Shown here piece by piece: positions 44,254-53,052 of a stretch of DNA of 64,000 nt (the stretch's first letter is position 1; every line of letters starts with the position of its first letter). The notes under the pieces are model-generated. The model worked only from the letters and a program-made list of their open reading frames with translations. It did not search any database and was not told where the DNA came from. A program made the position numbers and the translations under genes. The stretch comes from MPNP01 sp963668325. Its GTDB lineage: Bacteria; Pseudomonadota; Alphaproteobacteria; Rhodobacterales; Rhodobacteraceae. The stretch covers positions 1,736,001 through 1,800,000 of the forward strand of contig OY764222.1 of NCBI GenBank assembly GCA_963668325.1. Reading direction: 5' to 3'.

Positions 44254-45027
44254 ATGATATCTGCAAAGCTAGAAGTAAATAATCTGAGTTGGGGCCTCTT
44301 TCGTCAAACCCCAATTATCAATAACATTAATTTTGATGCCAAACCAGGTGAAATAATTGGGGTCATCGGACCTAATGGTGCAGGCAAGACAAGCCTTTTA
44401 CGCCTGATATTCAGGTATCTAAAACCTACTTCAGGATCCATTCTGGTTGATGATAAAGATATCTGGAAAATGGATCCCAAGATTGTTGCCCAAAAGATAT
44501 CGGCTGTTTTACAGGAAAGTACTGTCAATTTTTCTCTTACCGTAGCGGAAATCGTAAGTTTGGGGCGATTACCCTACCAGAGTAAAATAAATTTTGGCAA
44601 ATATCGTGATGAAGAATTGGTTTGGGAAACTATTGAAAAAATGGAACTCAAGCATTTGGCCCATCGTCAAATCCACACCTTGTCAGGAGGAGAAAGACAA
44701 AGAGTCATGATTGCCCGAGCCTTGGTACAAAACCCAGAGATACTTATTCTGGATGAACCTACCAACCACCTGGATATCAAGAATCAACTAGAAATTTTAT
44801 CTCTAATCGAAAATTTGGGCATTACTATCATTTGCAGTTTGCATGATTTGAATCTGGCTGCTGGGTTTGTCCACAAGGTGTTGGCCTTATCCAAAGGATC
44901 CATGGTTGGTTTTGGAACACCTGAAGAAATTCTGTCAAAGGAGTTGATATCTAGTACATTTTCGGTTGCAACGAGCAAGCATCTATTGCCACCCTTGAAT
45001 ACGCCCCATTATTCTTTCCATCTTTAA
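44254..45027 (+). CDS. btuD: B12/iron-siderophore-type ABC transporter ATPase
   Basis: A 257-residue ATPase of the FecE/BtuD group. Walker A is GPNGAGKTSLL, the signature LSGGERQRVMIARAL, Walker B ILILDEPTNHLD, and the switch His is in CSLHDLNLAAG. It is the first gene after a cobalamin riboswitch and is followed by a binding protein (16 bp) and a FecCD-type permease. The riboswitch makes cobalamin or a precursor the most likely cargo, although family members also take up iron chelates. A weak ribosome site precedes the ATG. Symbol assigned from context. Confidence 0.88.
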   Translation: MISAKLEVNNLSWGLFRQTPIINNINFDAKPGEIIGVIGPNGAGKTSLLRLIFRYLKPTSGSILVDDKDIWKMDPKIVAQKISAVLQESTVNFSLTVAEIVSLGRLPYQSKINFGKYRDEELVWETIEKMELKHLAHRQIHTLSGGERQRVMIARALVQNPEILILDEPTNHLDIKNQLEILSLIENLGITIICSLHDLNLAAGFVHKVLALSKGSMVGFGTPEEILSKELISSTFSVATSKHLLPPLNTPHYSFHL

Positions 45028-45042
45028 TTGGAGTGAAAAGTA

Positions 45043-45984
45043 GTGTCTCGTATACTGTTTTCTATACTCATCTGGATAATTGCCTCTCCTGCTTTTACCT
45101 ACCCTGTTTCAATTGATAGTTGCAATAGAACAGTAACTTTTGAGAACTCTCCGCAAAGGGCTGTATCGAATGATACAAATATTACAGAAATGATGCTTGT
45201 ATTAGGCTTGCAAGACAACATGGTTGGATATAGTGGGATAGATGACAAGGGTCAAATTCATCCAGACCTTCAAGCCTCCATAGCCAATCTGCAACAGATT
45301 TCTCCTGAAAAGGCAACGGTCGAGGATCTTCTTGGTGTTAATGCCGATTTTTATTTTGCTGGTTGGAATTACGGCTTGAAAGTCAATGGTGATGTTACAC
45401 CCCACCGATTGGAGCGGTTTGGTATTCAGGTCTATGAACTTACAGAATCCTGTATTCATCTTGGTCCCAGGCCAGAGATTTCCCTTGAGGATATGTACCA
45501 GGATTTAATTACACTTGGAAAAATCTTTGGTATTGATGATAAGGCCAAATCGTTAGTACAGGAATTTAAGGACGAGGTAGCTTCCTTTCTTGCAACCCTT
45601 GATATTACCAATGAACCCCTACGGGTATTCGTCTATGACAGTGGAGAAGAGAACCCTTTTACGGCTGGGAAATATGCCATGCCTAATGCCTTGATAAAGG
45701 CAGCTGGTGGCAGGAATATTTTTGATGATCTTGAAAAAAGCTGGACTACGGTAGGTTGGGAAGGTGTTATTGATCGGAATCCAGAAATAATCATAATTGT
45801 AAATTATGGGCAGGTTAGTGCTGAACAAAAAAGACAGTTTATGCTAACTCACCCAGCATTCCAGGATATTGATGCAATAAGAAATGATCGTTTTGTTGTA
45901 TTGGAGTACAACGAAGCAACACCCGGACCACGGAATATTGAGGCCTTGAAAAAATTGGCGGCAGCTTTCTGGAACCCCACTTGA
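45043..45984 (+). CDS. btuF: Periplasmic B12-binding protein (BtuF-like)
   Basis: A 313-residue type III periplasmic binding protein. A signal peptide covers about 1-19 (ILFSILIWIIASPAFT), and the mature protein begins YPVSIDSCNRTVTFENSPQR. Segments QISPEKATVEDLLGVNADFY and WTTVGWEGVIDRNPEIIIIV are typical of BtuF/FhuD-like proteins. The start is a GTG at 45043 with GGAG nearby. It should hand its ligand to the adjacent permease and ATPase. The single Cys after the signal is not placed like a lipobox, so it is probably soluble in the periplasm. Confidence 0.85.
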   Translation: MSRILFSILIWIIASPAFTYPVSIDSCNRTVTFENSPQRAVSNDTNITEMMLVLGLQDNMVGYSGIDDKGQIHPDLQASIANLQQISPEKATVEDLLGVNADFYFAGWNYGLKVNGDVTPHRLERFGIQVYELTESCIHLGPRPEISLEDMYQDLITLGKIFGIDDKAKSLVQEFKDEVASFLATLDITNEPLRVFVYDSGEENPFTAGKYAMPNALIKAAGGRNIFDDLEKSWTTVGWEGVIDRNPEIIIIVNYGQVSAEQKRQFMLTHPAFQDIDAIRNDRFVVLEYNEATPGPRNIEALKKLAAAFWNPT

Positions 45985-46014
45985 ACTAACATATTGATCC
46001 AGAAACCATTTGTG

Positions 46015-47031
46015 ATGCATCTCAATCCGTTACTGGTATTTTTTCTTTTCCTGGGGATACTACTCGTTTCGCTCTTGTTATCACTCTCCCTTGGGGGTGT
46101 TTCTGTTCCCTTAGGAGATGTTTGGAGGATCCTGGTTGGTTCAATTTTTTTCAATGAGATTGATCCAACCATCTCGAAAGGCCACCAGGCCATTGTCTGG
46201 GAGTTAAGGTTTCCTCGAAGCCTACTTGCGGCAATTGTAGGGTCTGGGTTAGCAATTGTTGGCGTTACTCTCCAATCTTTGACAAGGAATTACCTTGCTG
46301 ACCCCCATTTATTGGGCATATCAGCCGGTGGTGCTTTTGGGGCTATTCTGGCTCTATTACATGTAGGATTTATCTTTGGTCAGATAACCGTACCTTTATT
46401 TGCTTTCTTGGGGGCCGTGATGGCTACTGGTCTTGTGCTGTGGTTATCGATTGTTACACACTCTTTTTCTGCATCTCGCTTAGTATTGATTGGAGTTGCC
46501 GTTTCATTTGTGGTCATGGCTTTTTCCAATGTGCTGATTTTCCTTGGCGATTCCAGGGCAACACACACGGTCGTCTTTTGGATGTTAGGCGGTTTTGGTA
46601 TCGCTACCTGGAATGTTATCCCGATAACCTTGCTTGCCCTCCTAATCTGCTTCGTTTATTTCATGTTTAATTCGGGCAATCTGAATGCCATGACGGTTGG
46701 AGATGAAACAGCCTCAACCATGGGTATTCCCGTATTTAGATTCAGATTAGTTGCCTTTGTGGTTGGGGCATTCCTTACAGGGGTCTTGGTCGCCTATTCC
46801 GGGGTCATTGGGTTCGTGGGCTTAATGGTTCCTCATATTGCCCGTTTTCTTGTCGGTGGAAACAATATCAGGGTATTGCCAATTTCTGCCATGATCGGTG
46901 CCGTATTTCTTTTATTGTGCGATATGCTGTCTCGAACTCTATTTGCACCGCAGGAGATACCTGTGGGAATTGTTACAGGTCTGATTGGTGGTGTGTTTTT
47001 TATTTGGTTGTTAGCAAATAAACGAGGCTAG
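46015..47031 (+). CDS. btuC: B12-type ABC transporter permease (FecCD/BtuC family)
   Basis: A 338-residue permease with about ten hydrophobic helices. Family signatures include WELRFPRSLLAAIVGSGLAI, LADPHLLGISAGGAFGAIL, GVLVAYSGVIGFVGLMVPHI and ARFLVGGNNIRVLPISA, which holds the ATPase-coupling region. I chose the ATG at 46015 since TTG (45994) and GTG (46012) are less likely. It completes the riboswitch-controlled importer. No TonB-dependent outer-membrane receptor is encoded here, so that part must lie elsewhere. Confidence 0.88.
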   Translation: MHLNPLLVFFLFLGILLVSLLLSLSLGGVSVPLGDVWRILVGSIFFNEIDPTISKGHQAIVWELRFPRSLLAAIVGSGLAIVGVTLQSLTRNYLADPHLLGISAGGAFGAILALLHVGFIFGQITVPLFAFLGAVMATGLVLWLSIVTHSFSASRLVLIGVAVSFVVMAFSNVLIFLGDSRATHTVVFWMLGGFGIATWNVIPITLLALLICFVYFMFNSGNLNAMTVGDETASTMGIPVFRFRLVAFVVGAFLTGVLVAYSGVIGFVGLMVPHIARFLVGGNNIRVLPISAMIGAVFLLLCDMLSRTLFAPQEIPVGIVTGLIGGVFFIWLLANKRG

Positions 47032-47294
47032 AAATGGAAGTTGGCAAGTTCCAATTTGTCGAAGTGGAAACGAAATTGCACAAAAGTATGATGAAACCTT
47101 ATAACTTTTTCTAGTTTGTATGCCTTACCGGGCAGTTGACGCCTAGTGTTGGAGTTCTATCGAATGGAAGATACCTTACAACCCGATGACCAAGCATTTA
47201 TTTCGGTACGACAAAACCAATCTATCAGAGGGACAAAGGTAAGCAAGCTTTACGGCAAGAAAACTGATCAGAGTATGGTATTTTATCCAGATCT

Positions 47295-49280
47295 TCAGCA
47301 GGTTGGTATTCTTTTTCCTACCTGTAGCCTGATTATTTCAATAATATCCTGCATGATGGAATTTAATTCATAATCTTTGGGAGTGTAAATTGCTGCAAGT
47401 CCTAATTTTGTCAATTTAGCCTGATCTTCATCAGGAATGATCCCACCCAAAATTATTGGGATATTTCCACCGCCTTTATCATTTAGTTTGTCAATCACTT
47501 CTTCCACAAGTGACAAGTGGGACCCTGACAAAATGGACAATCCAATTAAGTGGACTTCTTCCTTCAAGGCGGTTTCCACAATTTCATCAACGGTGTATCT
47601 AATTCCTGTATAGACAATTTTCATACCAATATCCCGAGCTCGAAAAGCAATTTGCTCGGCCCCATTGGAATGACCATCAAGACCAGGTTTGCCAATTAGT
47701 ATCTTTATTCTGGTACCGAGTTCTTCTGAAACCCTATCAACCTCGCTTCTGAGTTCGTCTAATCCTTCAGTTCTATTTGAAGGTTTGCTGGAAATTCCAA
47801 GCGGTCCTCGATAGTTGCCGTATATCTCGCGAAGTGTCTGGGCCCATTCCCCAGTGGTTACACCGGCTTCGGCAGCCTTGATTGATACAGGCATTATGTT
47901 TTCGCCAACTCGTGCTGAACTAGCCAAGTCATTCAATGCCTTTGATACAGCATGATTGTCTCGGGAATTTCGCCATTCTATCAGGGAAGAGATTTGAACA
48001 TCCTCTGCCGTTTCCTTGGGAGTCAGGAATACATCATCACCAGCGATTAGAGGAGAGGGCTCACTCTCCACAAATTTATTCACCCCAACAAGCGTAGTTT
48101 CGCCTGATTCAATTTTTCTTACTCTTTCGGCATTGCTTTCCACAAGCCGCCGTTTCATATGTTCGATGGATTTAATAGCTCCACCCATGGTCATAATTTG
48201 CTTCAATTCCGCCAGGGCCTTGGTTTTGATTTCTTCAACCTTCTTTTCTATTTCAGGATTCCCATCAAAAAGATCCTCGAACTCCAATAGATCGGTTTCA
48301 TAAGCAAGGATCTGCTGCATCCTGAGAGACCATTGTTGATCCCAGGGTCGAGGTAACCCCAAAGCCTCATTCCAGGCTGGAAGCTGGACTGCACGAGCCC
48401 GTGCGTTCTTGGAAAGGGTTACGGCAAGTAATTCCAATAATATTCGGTACACATTGTTTTCGGGTTGTTGTTCCGTAAGACCTAAACTGTTTACCTGGAC
48501 TCCGTACCGGAAGCGTCTGAATTTTTGTTCCTCAACCTTGTATCTGTTTAGGCAAATATCATCCCAGAGTTCAACGAATGCCCGAATTTTGCAGGTTTCA
48601 GTGATGAATTTTATTCCCGCATTAAGAAAAAAAGATATCCGGCCTACTATTTGGGGAAAGTCTTCTGGCGATACCTGAGGTTGGATTTCATCCAGAACAG
48701 CTATGGCTGTTGCCAAAGCATACGCAAGTTCCTGAACTGGGGTCGCTCCAGCTTCCTGTAGATGATAAGAACACACATTCATCGGATTCCATTTGGGTAT
48801 ATTTTCAAAACAATAGGTTGCTACATCGCCCATTAATTTCAAAGATTCATCGGGTGGAAAAATGAATGTTCCCCTGCTGAGATATTCTTTTACCAGGTCA
48901 TTTTGTACCGTTCCCCTTAATATGGCTGGATCGGTATTTTGTTCCTTAGCCAAAGCGATATACAGTGCCAGTAACCAGGGAGCAGTTGCATTGATGGTCA
49001 TTGAGGTATTCATTCGTGACAACGGGATGCCTTCAAAAAGTGTCCTGATATCTCCAAGGTGACAAATGGGTACGCCGACTTTCCCGACTTCGCCCTTTGA
49101 TATAATATGGTCGCTGTCATATCCGGTTTGGGTAGGGAGATCAAAGGCAATAGATAAACCCGTCTGTCCCTTAGTCAAATTTGCTTTATAGAGTGTATTC
49201 GAATCCTTGGCTGAGGAATGACCTGAATAGGTTCTGATTATCCAGGGAGTATCTCGTTTTGTCATGTTTGCTTTGTCCAT
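47295..49280 (-). CDS. ecm: Ethylmalonyl-CoA mutase, B12-dependent
   Basis: A 661-residue coenzyme-B12 mutase with a catalytic barrel (about 1-500) and a C-terminal B12-binding domain (about 520-655) holding the DxHxxG motif in GKPGLDGHSNGAE. The start MTKRDTPWIIRTYSGHSSAK and the barrel segment RLSIAFDLPTQTGYDSD-like (LSIAFDLPTQTGYDSDH) match ethylmalonyl-CoA mutase, which rearranges ethylmalonyl-CoA to methylsuccinyl-CoA. Methylmalonyl-CoA mutases share the fold but usually have a longer N-terminus. ATGs at 49280 and 49265 are both possible starts. The gene is convergent with the B12 importer and about 265 bp from it. Confidence 0.88.
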   Translation of the reverse strand: MDKANMTKRDTPWIIRTYSGHSSAKDSNTLYKANLTKGQTGLSIAFDLPTQTGYDSDHIISKGEVGKVGVPICHLGDIRTLFEGIPLSRMNTSMTINATAPWLLALYIALAKEQNTDPAILRGTVQNDLVKEYLSRGTFIFPPDESLKLMGDVATYCFENIPKWNPMNVCSYHLQEAGATPVQELAYALATAIAVLDEIQPQVSPEDFPQIVGRISFFLNAGIKFITETCKIRAFVELWDDICLNRYKVEEQKFRRFRYGVQVNSLGLTEQQPENNVYRILLELLAVTLSKNARARAVQLPAWNEALGLPRPWDQQWSLRMQQILAYETDLLEFEDLFDGNPEIEKKVEEIKTKALAELKQIMTMGGAIKSIEHMKRRLVESNAERVRKIESGETTLVGVNKFVESEPSPLIAGDDVFLTPKETAEDVQISSLIEWRNSRDNHAVSKALNDLASSARVGENIMPVSIKAAEAGVTTGEWAQTLREIYGNYRGPLGISSKPSNRTEGLDELRSEVDRVSEELGTRIKILIGKPGLDGHSNGAEQIAFRARDIGMKIVYTGIRYTVDEIVETALKEEVHLIGLSILSGSHLSLVEEVIDKLNDKGGGNIPIILGGIIPDEDQAKLTKLGLAAIYTPKDYELNSIMQDIIEIIRLQVGKRIPTC

Positions 49281-49423
49281 TTTAATTTGGATTAAAAATA
49301 ACAAAAATTAATTAATTCTGCATTGCAGCATTATAATAAATATTAATTCCAAACAAATTTCTACCGCTAAATGTATTCCTTAGGAAAAATTTTGTTATAA
49401 ATTCAGTAAAAAAGGAGTTCTGA

Positions 49424-50275
49424 TTGGCCCATTTATTTCCAGATAACCTAACTTCTGCCTTGGCATCCATGGAAATTCCAGCCAAGGTCATTGCCGGTTG
49501 TACCGACTTTTATCCAAGTTTGGAAGTTGGCCATCTACCCAACAGAATTGTTGATGTCAGCAAGGTAAGTGAAATGGTGGGGATAACCAAAAATTCCCCG
49601 GGGTGGAGAATTGGTGGATCAACAACCTGGACTGAGATAATAGGTTACCCTTTCCCCCCTGCCTTTGATGGCCTAAAGGCAGCTGCGCGAGAAGTTGGGT
49701 CAATCCAGATTCAAAATTCCGGAACCATTGCCGGTAATATTTGCAATGCCTCACCGGCAGCTGATGGAGTTCCTCCTTTACTTGCTTTGGATGCTATGGT
49801 TGAGATTCAATCTGCAAATTCCAAGCGATTACTAAATCTAGATGAATTTATTCTGGGGGCGAGAAAGGTTGATCTTGCAGCAAATGAATTGGTTACGGCA
49901 ATTTGGATACCTGAAATCCGAAATAACACTACCAGTTCATTTCTAAAATTGGGAAGTAGAAAATATCTTGTAATCTCAATTGCCATGGTAGCGGTAACCC
50001 TTTCCATTTCACCAAAGGGGCTGATTGAATTCGTAAATATTTCGATTGGCTCATGTTCACCTGTAGCAAAGAGATTGCCTGAATTGGAAGTTAAATTAAC
50101 TGGGCTAAATGCTTACAATTTGTTGGAAAAAATCCCTGTTGAGAAGCAGGATTTAACCGTATTGTCGCCGATAACAGACATCAGGGGTACTTCTGAATAC
50201 CGCCTAACTGCAGTAATTGAGTTATGCCAAAGTGCGATACGAGATGCTATTAATAGTTGCCTGGGGGTCAAATGA
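49424..50275 (+). CDS. Molybdenum hydroxylase FAD-binding subunit
   Basis: A 283-residue FAD subunit of the xanthine dehydrogenase/CO dehydrogenase family. VIAGCTDFYPSLEVG resembles the first FAD loop, and IQIQNSGTIAGNICNASPAA is the second, most diagnostic FAD motif; SFLKLGSRKYLVISIAMVAV is in the C-terminal part. The start is a TTG at 49424 with AAAGGAG six bases upstream; the next ATG would delete the first beta strand. It overlaps the next gene by ATGA (50272-50275). It shuttles electrons from the iron-sulfur centres to the acceptor. In context the substrate may be nicotinate or a related N-heterocycle. Confidence 0.9.
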   Translation: MAHLFPDNLTSALASMEIPAKVIAGCTDFYPSLEVGHLPNRIVDVSKVSEMVGITKNSPGWRIGGSTTWTEIIGYPFPPAFDGLKAAAREVGSIQIQNSGTIAGNICNASPAADGVPPLLALDAMVEIQSANSKRLLNLDEFILGARKVDLAANELVTAIWIPEIRNNTTSSFLKLGSRKYLVISIAMVAVTLSISPKGLIEFVNISIGSCSPVAKRLPELEVKLTGLNAYNLLEKIPVEKQDLTVLSPITDIRGTSEYRLTAVIELCQSAIRDAINSCLGVK

Positions 50276-53052
50276 ATGAAATAAACCAATTCTATTCAGG
50301 TGAGGACCTAGGTTTTACCCTGAACAGCAAGGAAGTTTTTGTTACTAATGTTCAACCTGCAGAAAGGCTTTCTGAAAGTCTTAGGGAAAGATTGCTCATC
50401 AGGGATGTAAAGATTGGGTGTAATGCTGGAGATTGTGGAGCCTGTTCGGTAATTATTGATGGGGAAATCGTTTGTTCTTGCTTAACACCAACCCGGCAGG
50501 TCGAAGGTAAAACCATTCTGACTTCTCAAGGGATAGTCAATGGAACTGAATTAGGTAAAAGCCTTTCGCAGTCATTCCAGAAACATGGGGCTGCACAATG
50601 TGGTATTTGTACCCCTGGTATGGTTGTTTCAGCCTACAGGCTTTTACAAAAGGAAAATAATCCAACAGAACAAATGGTCATGGATTACTTGGGTGGTGTG
50701 CTTTGCAGATGTACCGGGTACCGAAATATCATTGCTGGTGTTCTTGATGTAAACGGCCATAATTCGGAATCAAAGGATACATTCACCAGCTTTCCAACTA
50801 TGGGAGAACGTGAAAGGCAGTTAGACGGAAAGGAAAAGATTTCGGGACTTTTACAATATGGTGATGATATCGCTCCGCCCTATTCATTGGTGGTAAAAGT
50901 AATTCGTTCCCCATTTCATCAAGCCAGATTCCATTTTGGTGATCTGGAAGGATTTGTTGAAGACAATCCGGATGTAGAGGCACTCCTGACCTACAAGGAT
51001 ATTCCCGGAGATAATTATTTTGGTATTTTTCCCGGTTTTATTGATCAGCCGGTTTTTGCCAAAGAGGTGACTAGATTCAAGGGAGAAGCAGTCGCCGCGA
51101 TTGTTGGCTACCCAGAGTTTATCAATACTTTCGCAATTGAAAATTTTCCAGTGACATGGAAGGAGTTATCTCCAATATTGGATATGGATAATGCCGAACG
51201 GGATGATACCCATATGATCTTACCAGGTAGATCAAGAAATGTTCTTTGCAGTGGTTTTGTGAAAAGGGGAGATCATGAGCATGGCATTCAGAGTTCTGAG
51301 TTTGTAGGTGAGGGTGAGTTTACCACATCATTTGTTGAACATGCCTATATTGAACCTGAAGCAGGATATTCCTTTATGGATGGGGACAAATTGGTCATCC
51401 ATGCCTGTACCCAGTCGACTTTTATGGATCTGGAAGCTCTCCAATTAATTCTGGGTTTGGATCGAACGAAAATAAGGGTTGTTCCCACAGCAGTTGGAGG
51501 AGCCTTTGGATCAAAACTAGATTTGTCGGTCCAACCATATTTGGCCCTTGCTACATTTAAAACAGGCCAACCAGTTAGAATGGCCTATACCAGGCAGGAA
51601 TCATTTTTATCAACGACTAAAAGGCATCCTGGCAGGATTTCCATTAGAGTAGGCATTGATGGTGAGGGTTTCATTCAGGGTATTCACTTTAAGGGAAAGT
51701 TTAATACTGGTTCATATTCCTCTTGGGGTCCAGCAGTGGTGAGTCGTGTGCCGATACATGCTTCTGGGCCTTATTATGTGCCTAATTATCTAGCCGAGAC
51801 AAAGGCGATTCTAACCAATTCGCCTCCCTCTGGTGCCTTTCGGGGATTTGGAGTTCCGCAAGCTACTGCAGCCTTGGAAACATTATTAGACGAGATTGCA
51901 TTTAAGGTTGGCCTGGACCCCTTAGAGTTCCGAATTAAAAACGCTCTTGTTAATGGTAAGCCTAATGGTTGCGGACAAATTTTTACCAGTGGAGTGGGAA
52001 TTAAACCTTGTTTGGAAAAATTGCGGCCATATTGGGTAAAAGAGAAGGAAAGTATCAAGGAATTTAATGAAGCCCAAAATGGGACACATTTAGTACGAGG
52101 GATTGGAGTGGCTTCGGGATGGTACGGTTGTGGAAATACGGCGCTCTCAAATCCTTCAACAATTAAAGCCGGAATAAAGGCCAATGGTACCGTGTATCTA
52201 AATCAGGGGGCAGTTGATATTGGGCAAGGCTCAAACACTGTGATTCCACAAATTTTTGGTGAAGCATTTGGAGTACAAAATGTTTCATTCAAACTGATTT
52301 TTGCTGATACTGACTTAACCCCTGATGCAGGAAAAACCTCAGGTTCAAGACAAACTTTTGTCTCCGGGAATGCTGCCAGGCTTTGCGGAATCGCCCTAAA
52401 AAAGCAAATTACCCGACAACTAAATGTTTCAGAAGATGCAAAGCTACATATTGAGGGTTCGCTAGTAAGTGCAATTGATGAGCCCAATGAACCAAAATTA
52501 GATTTGGCTACCTTACCACAGGATAAGGAAGGTTTCGTATATAAGGCTATGGAGACTTATGATCCACCAACGGTTACACTAGATTCAAATGGTCAGGGAG
52601 AACCTTATGCCCAATACGGCTATACTGCTCAAATGGCCGTTGTTGAAGTTAACCAAAAATTGGGGAAGGTAAGAGTTGTAAAAATAGTTGCCGCCCATGA
52701 TGTTGGTAAAGCCATTAATCCCATGTTGATAGAAGGGCAAGTTCACGGAGGAGTTGTACAGGGTCTAGGAATGGCCTTGATGGAAGAATTTATTCCAGGC
52801 AAAACTGACAATCTTCATGATTACCTTATTCCAACCATTGGTGATATACCTGAAATTGAAACAATCATAGTAGAAGTCCCTGACTCCAGGGGACCTTATG
52901 GCGCCAAAGGATTAGGGGAACATGTTCTTATCCCGACCCCACCAGCAATACTCAACGGGATTTATGATGCCACGGGCGTTCAAATCAGAAAAATCCCAGC
53001 CACTCCCGATCGGGTCCTTAAAGCTCTTATGGATAAAAATAATGAACAATAA
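50272..53052 (+). CDS. Molybdenum hydroxylase, fused [2Fe-2S] and molybdopterin subunit
   Basis: A 926-residue fusion. Residues ~20-165 are the small subunit: first cluster in CNAGDCGACSVIIDG, second in CGICTPGMVVSAYR with LCRCTGYRNI. The rest is the large subunit: TAVGGAFGSKLDLSVQPYLA, the Mo-cofactor segment SGAFRGFGVPQA, and the catalytic Glu in GAKGLGEHVLIPTPPA. The two are more often separate genes. I chose the ATG at 50272 (ATGA overlap) rather than a TTG at 50257. Such enzymes hydroxylate N-heterocycles or aldehydes with water as oxygen source. The next gene, a 6-hydroxynicotinate reductase homologue, suggests nicotinate to 6-hydroxynicotinate; other ring substrates remain possible. 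Confidence 0.88.
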   Translation: MNEINQFYSGEDLGFTLNSKEVFVTNVQPAERLSESLRERLLIRDVKIGCNAGDCGACSVIIDGEIVCSCLTPTRQVEGKTILTSQGIVNGTELGKSLSQSFQKHGAAQCGICTPGMVVSAYRLLQKENNPTEQMVMDYLGGVLCRCTGYRNIIAGVLDVNGHNSESKDTFTSFPTMGERERQLDGKEKISGLLQYGDDIAPPYSLVVKVIRSPFHQARFHFGDLEGFVEDNPDVEALLTYKDIPGDNYFGIFPGFIDQPVFAKEVTRFKGEAVAAIVGYPEFINTFAIENFPVTWKELSPILDMDNAERDDTHMILPGRSRNVLCSGFVKRGDHEHGIQSSEFVGEGEFTTSFVEHAYIEPEAGYSFMDGDKLVIHACTQSTFMDLEALQLILGLDRTKIRVVPTAVGGAFGSKLDLSVQPYLALATFKTGQPVRMAYTRQESFLSTTKRHPGRISIRVGIDGEGFIQGIHFKGKFNTGSYSSWGPAVVSRVPIHASGPYYVPNYLAETKAILTNSPPSGAFRGFGVPQATAALETLLDEIAFKVGLDPLEFRIKNALVNGKPNGCGQIFTSGVGIKPCLEKLRPYWVKEKESIKEFNEAQNGTHLVRGIGVASGWYGCGNTALSNPSTIKAGIKANGTVYLNQGAVDIGQGSNTVIPQIFGEAFGVQNVSFKLIFADTDLTPDAGKTSGSRQTFVSGNAARLCGIALKKQITRQLNVSEDAKLHIEGSLVSAIDEPNEPKLDLATLPQDKEGFVYKAMETYDPPTVTLDSNGQGEPYAQYGYTAQMAVVEVNQKLGKVRVVKIVAAHDVGKAINPMLIEGQVHGGVVQGLGMALMEEFIPGKTDNLHDYLIPTIGDIPEIETIIVEVPDSRGPYGAKGLGEHVLIPTPPAILNGIYDATGVQIRKIPATPDRVLKALMDKNNEQ

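Noticed and set aside
47146..47373. 75-codon plus-strand frame between btuC and ecm
   Set aside because: Its end overlaps the ecm coding region, no ribosome site or family is seen; possibly a gene remnant, but not supportable.
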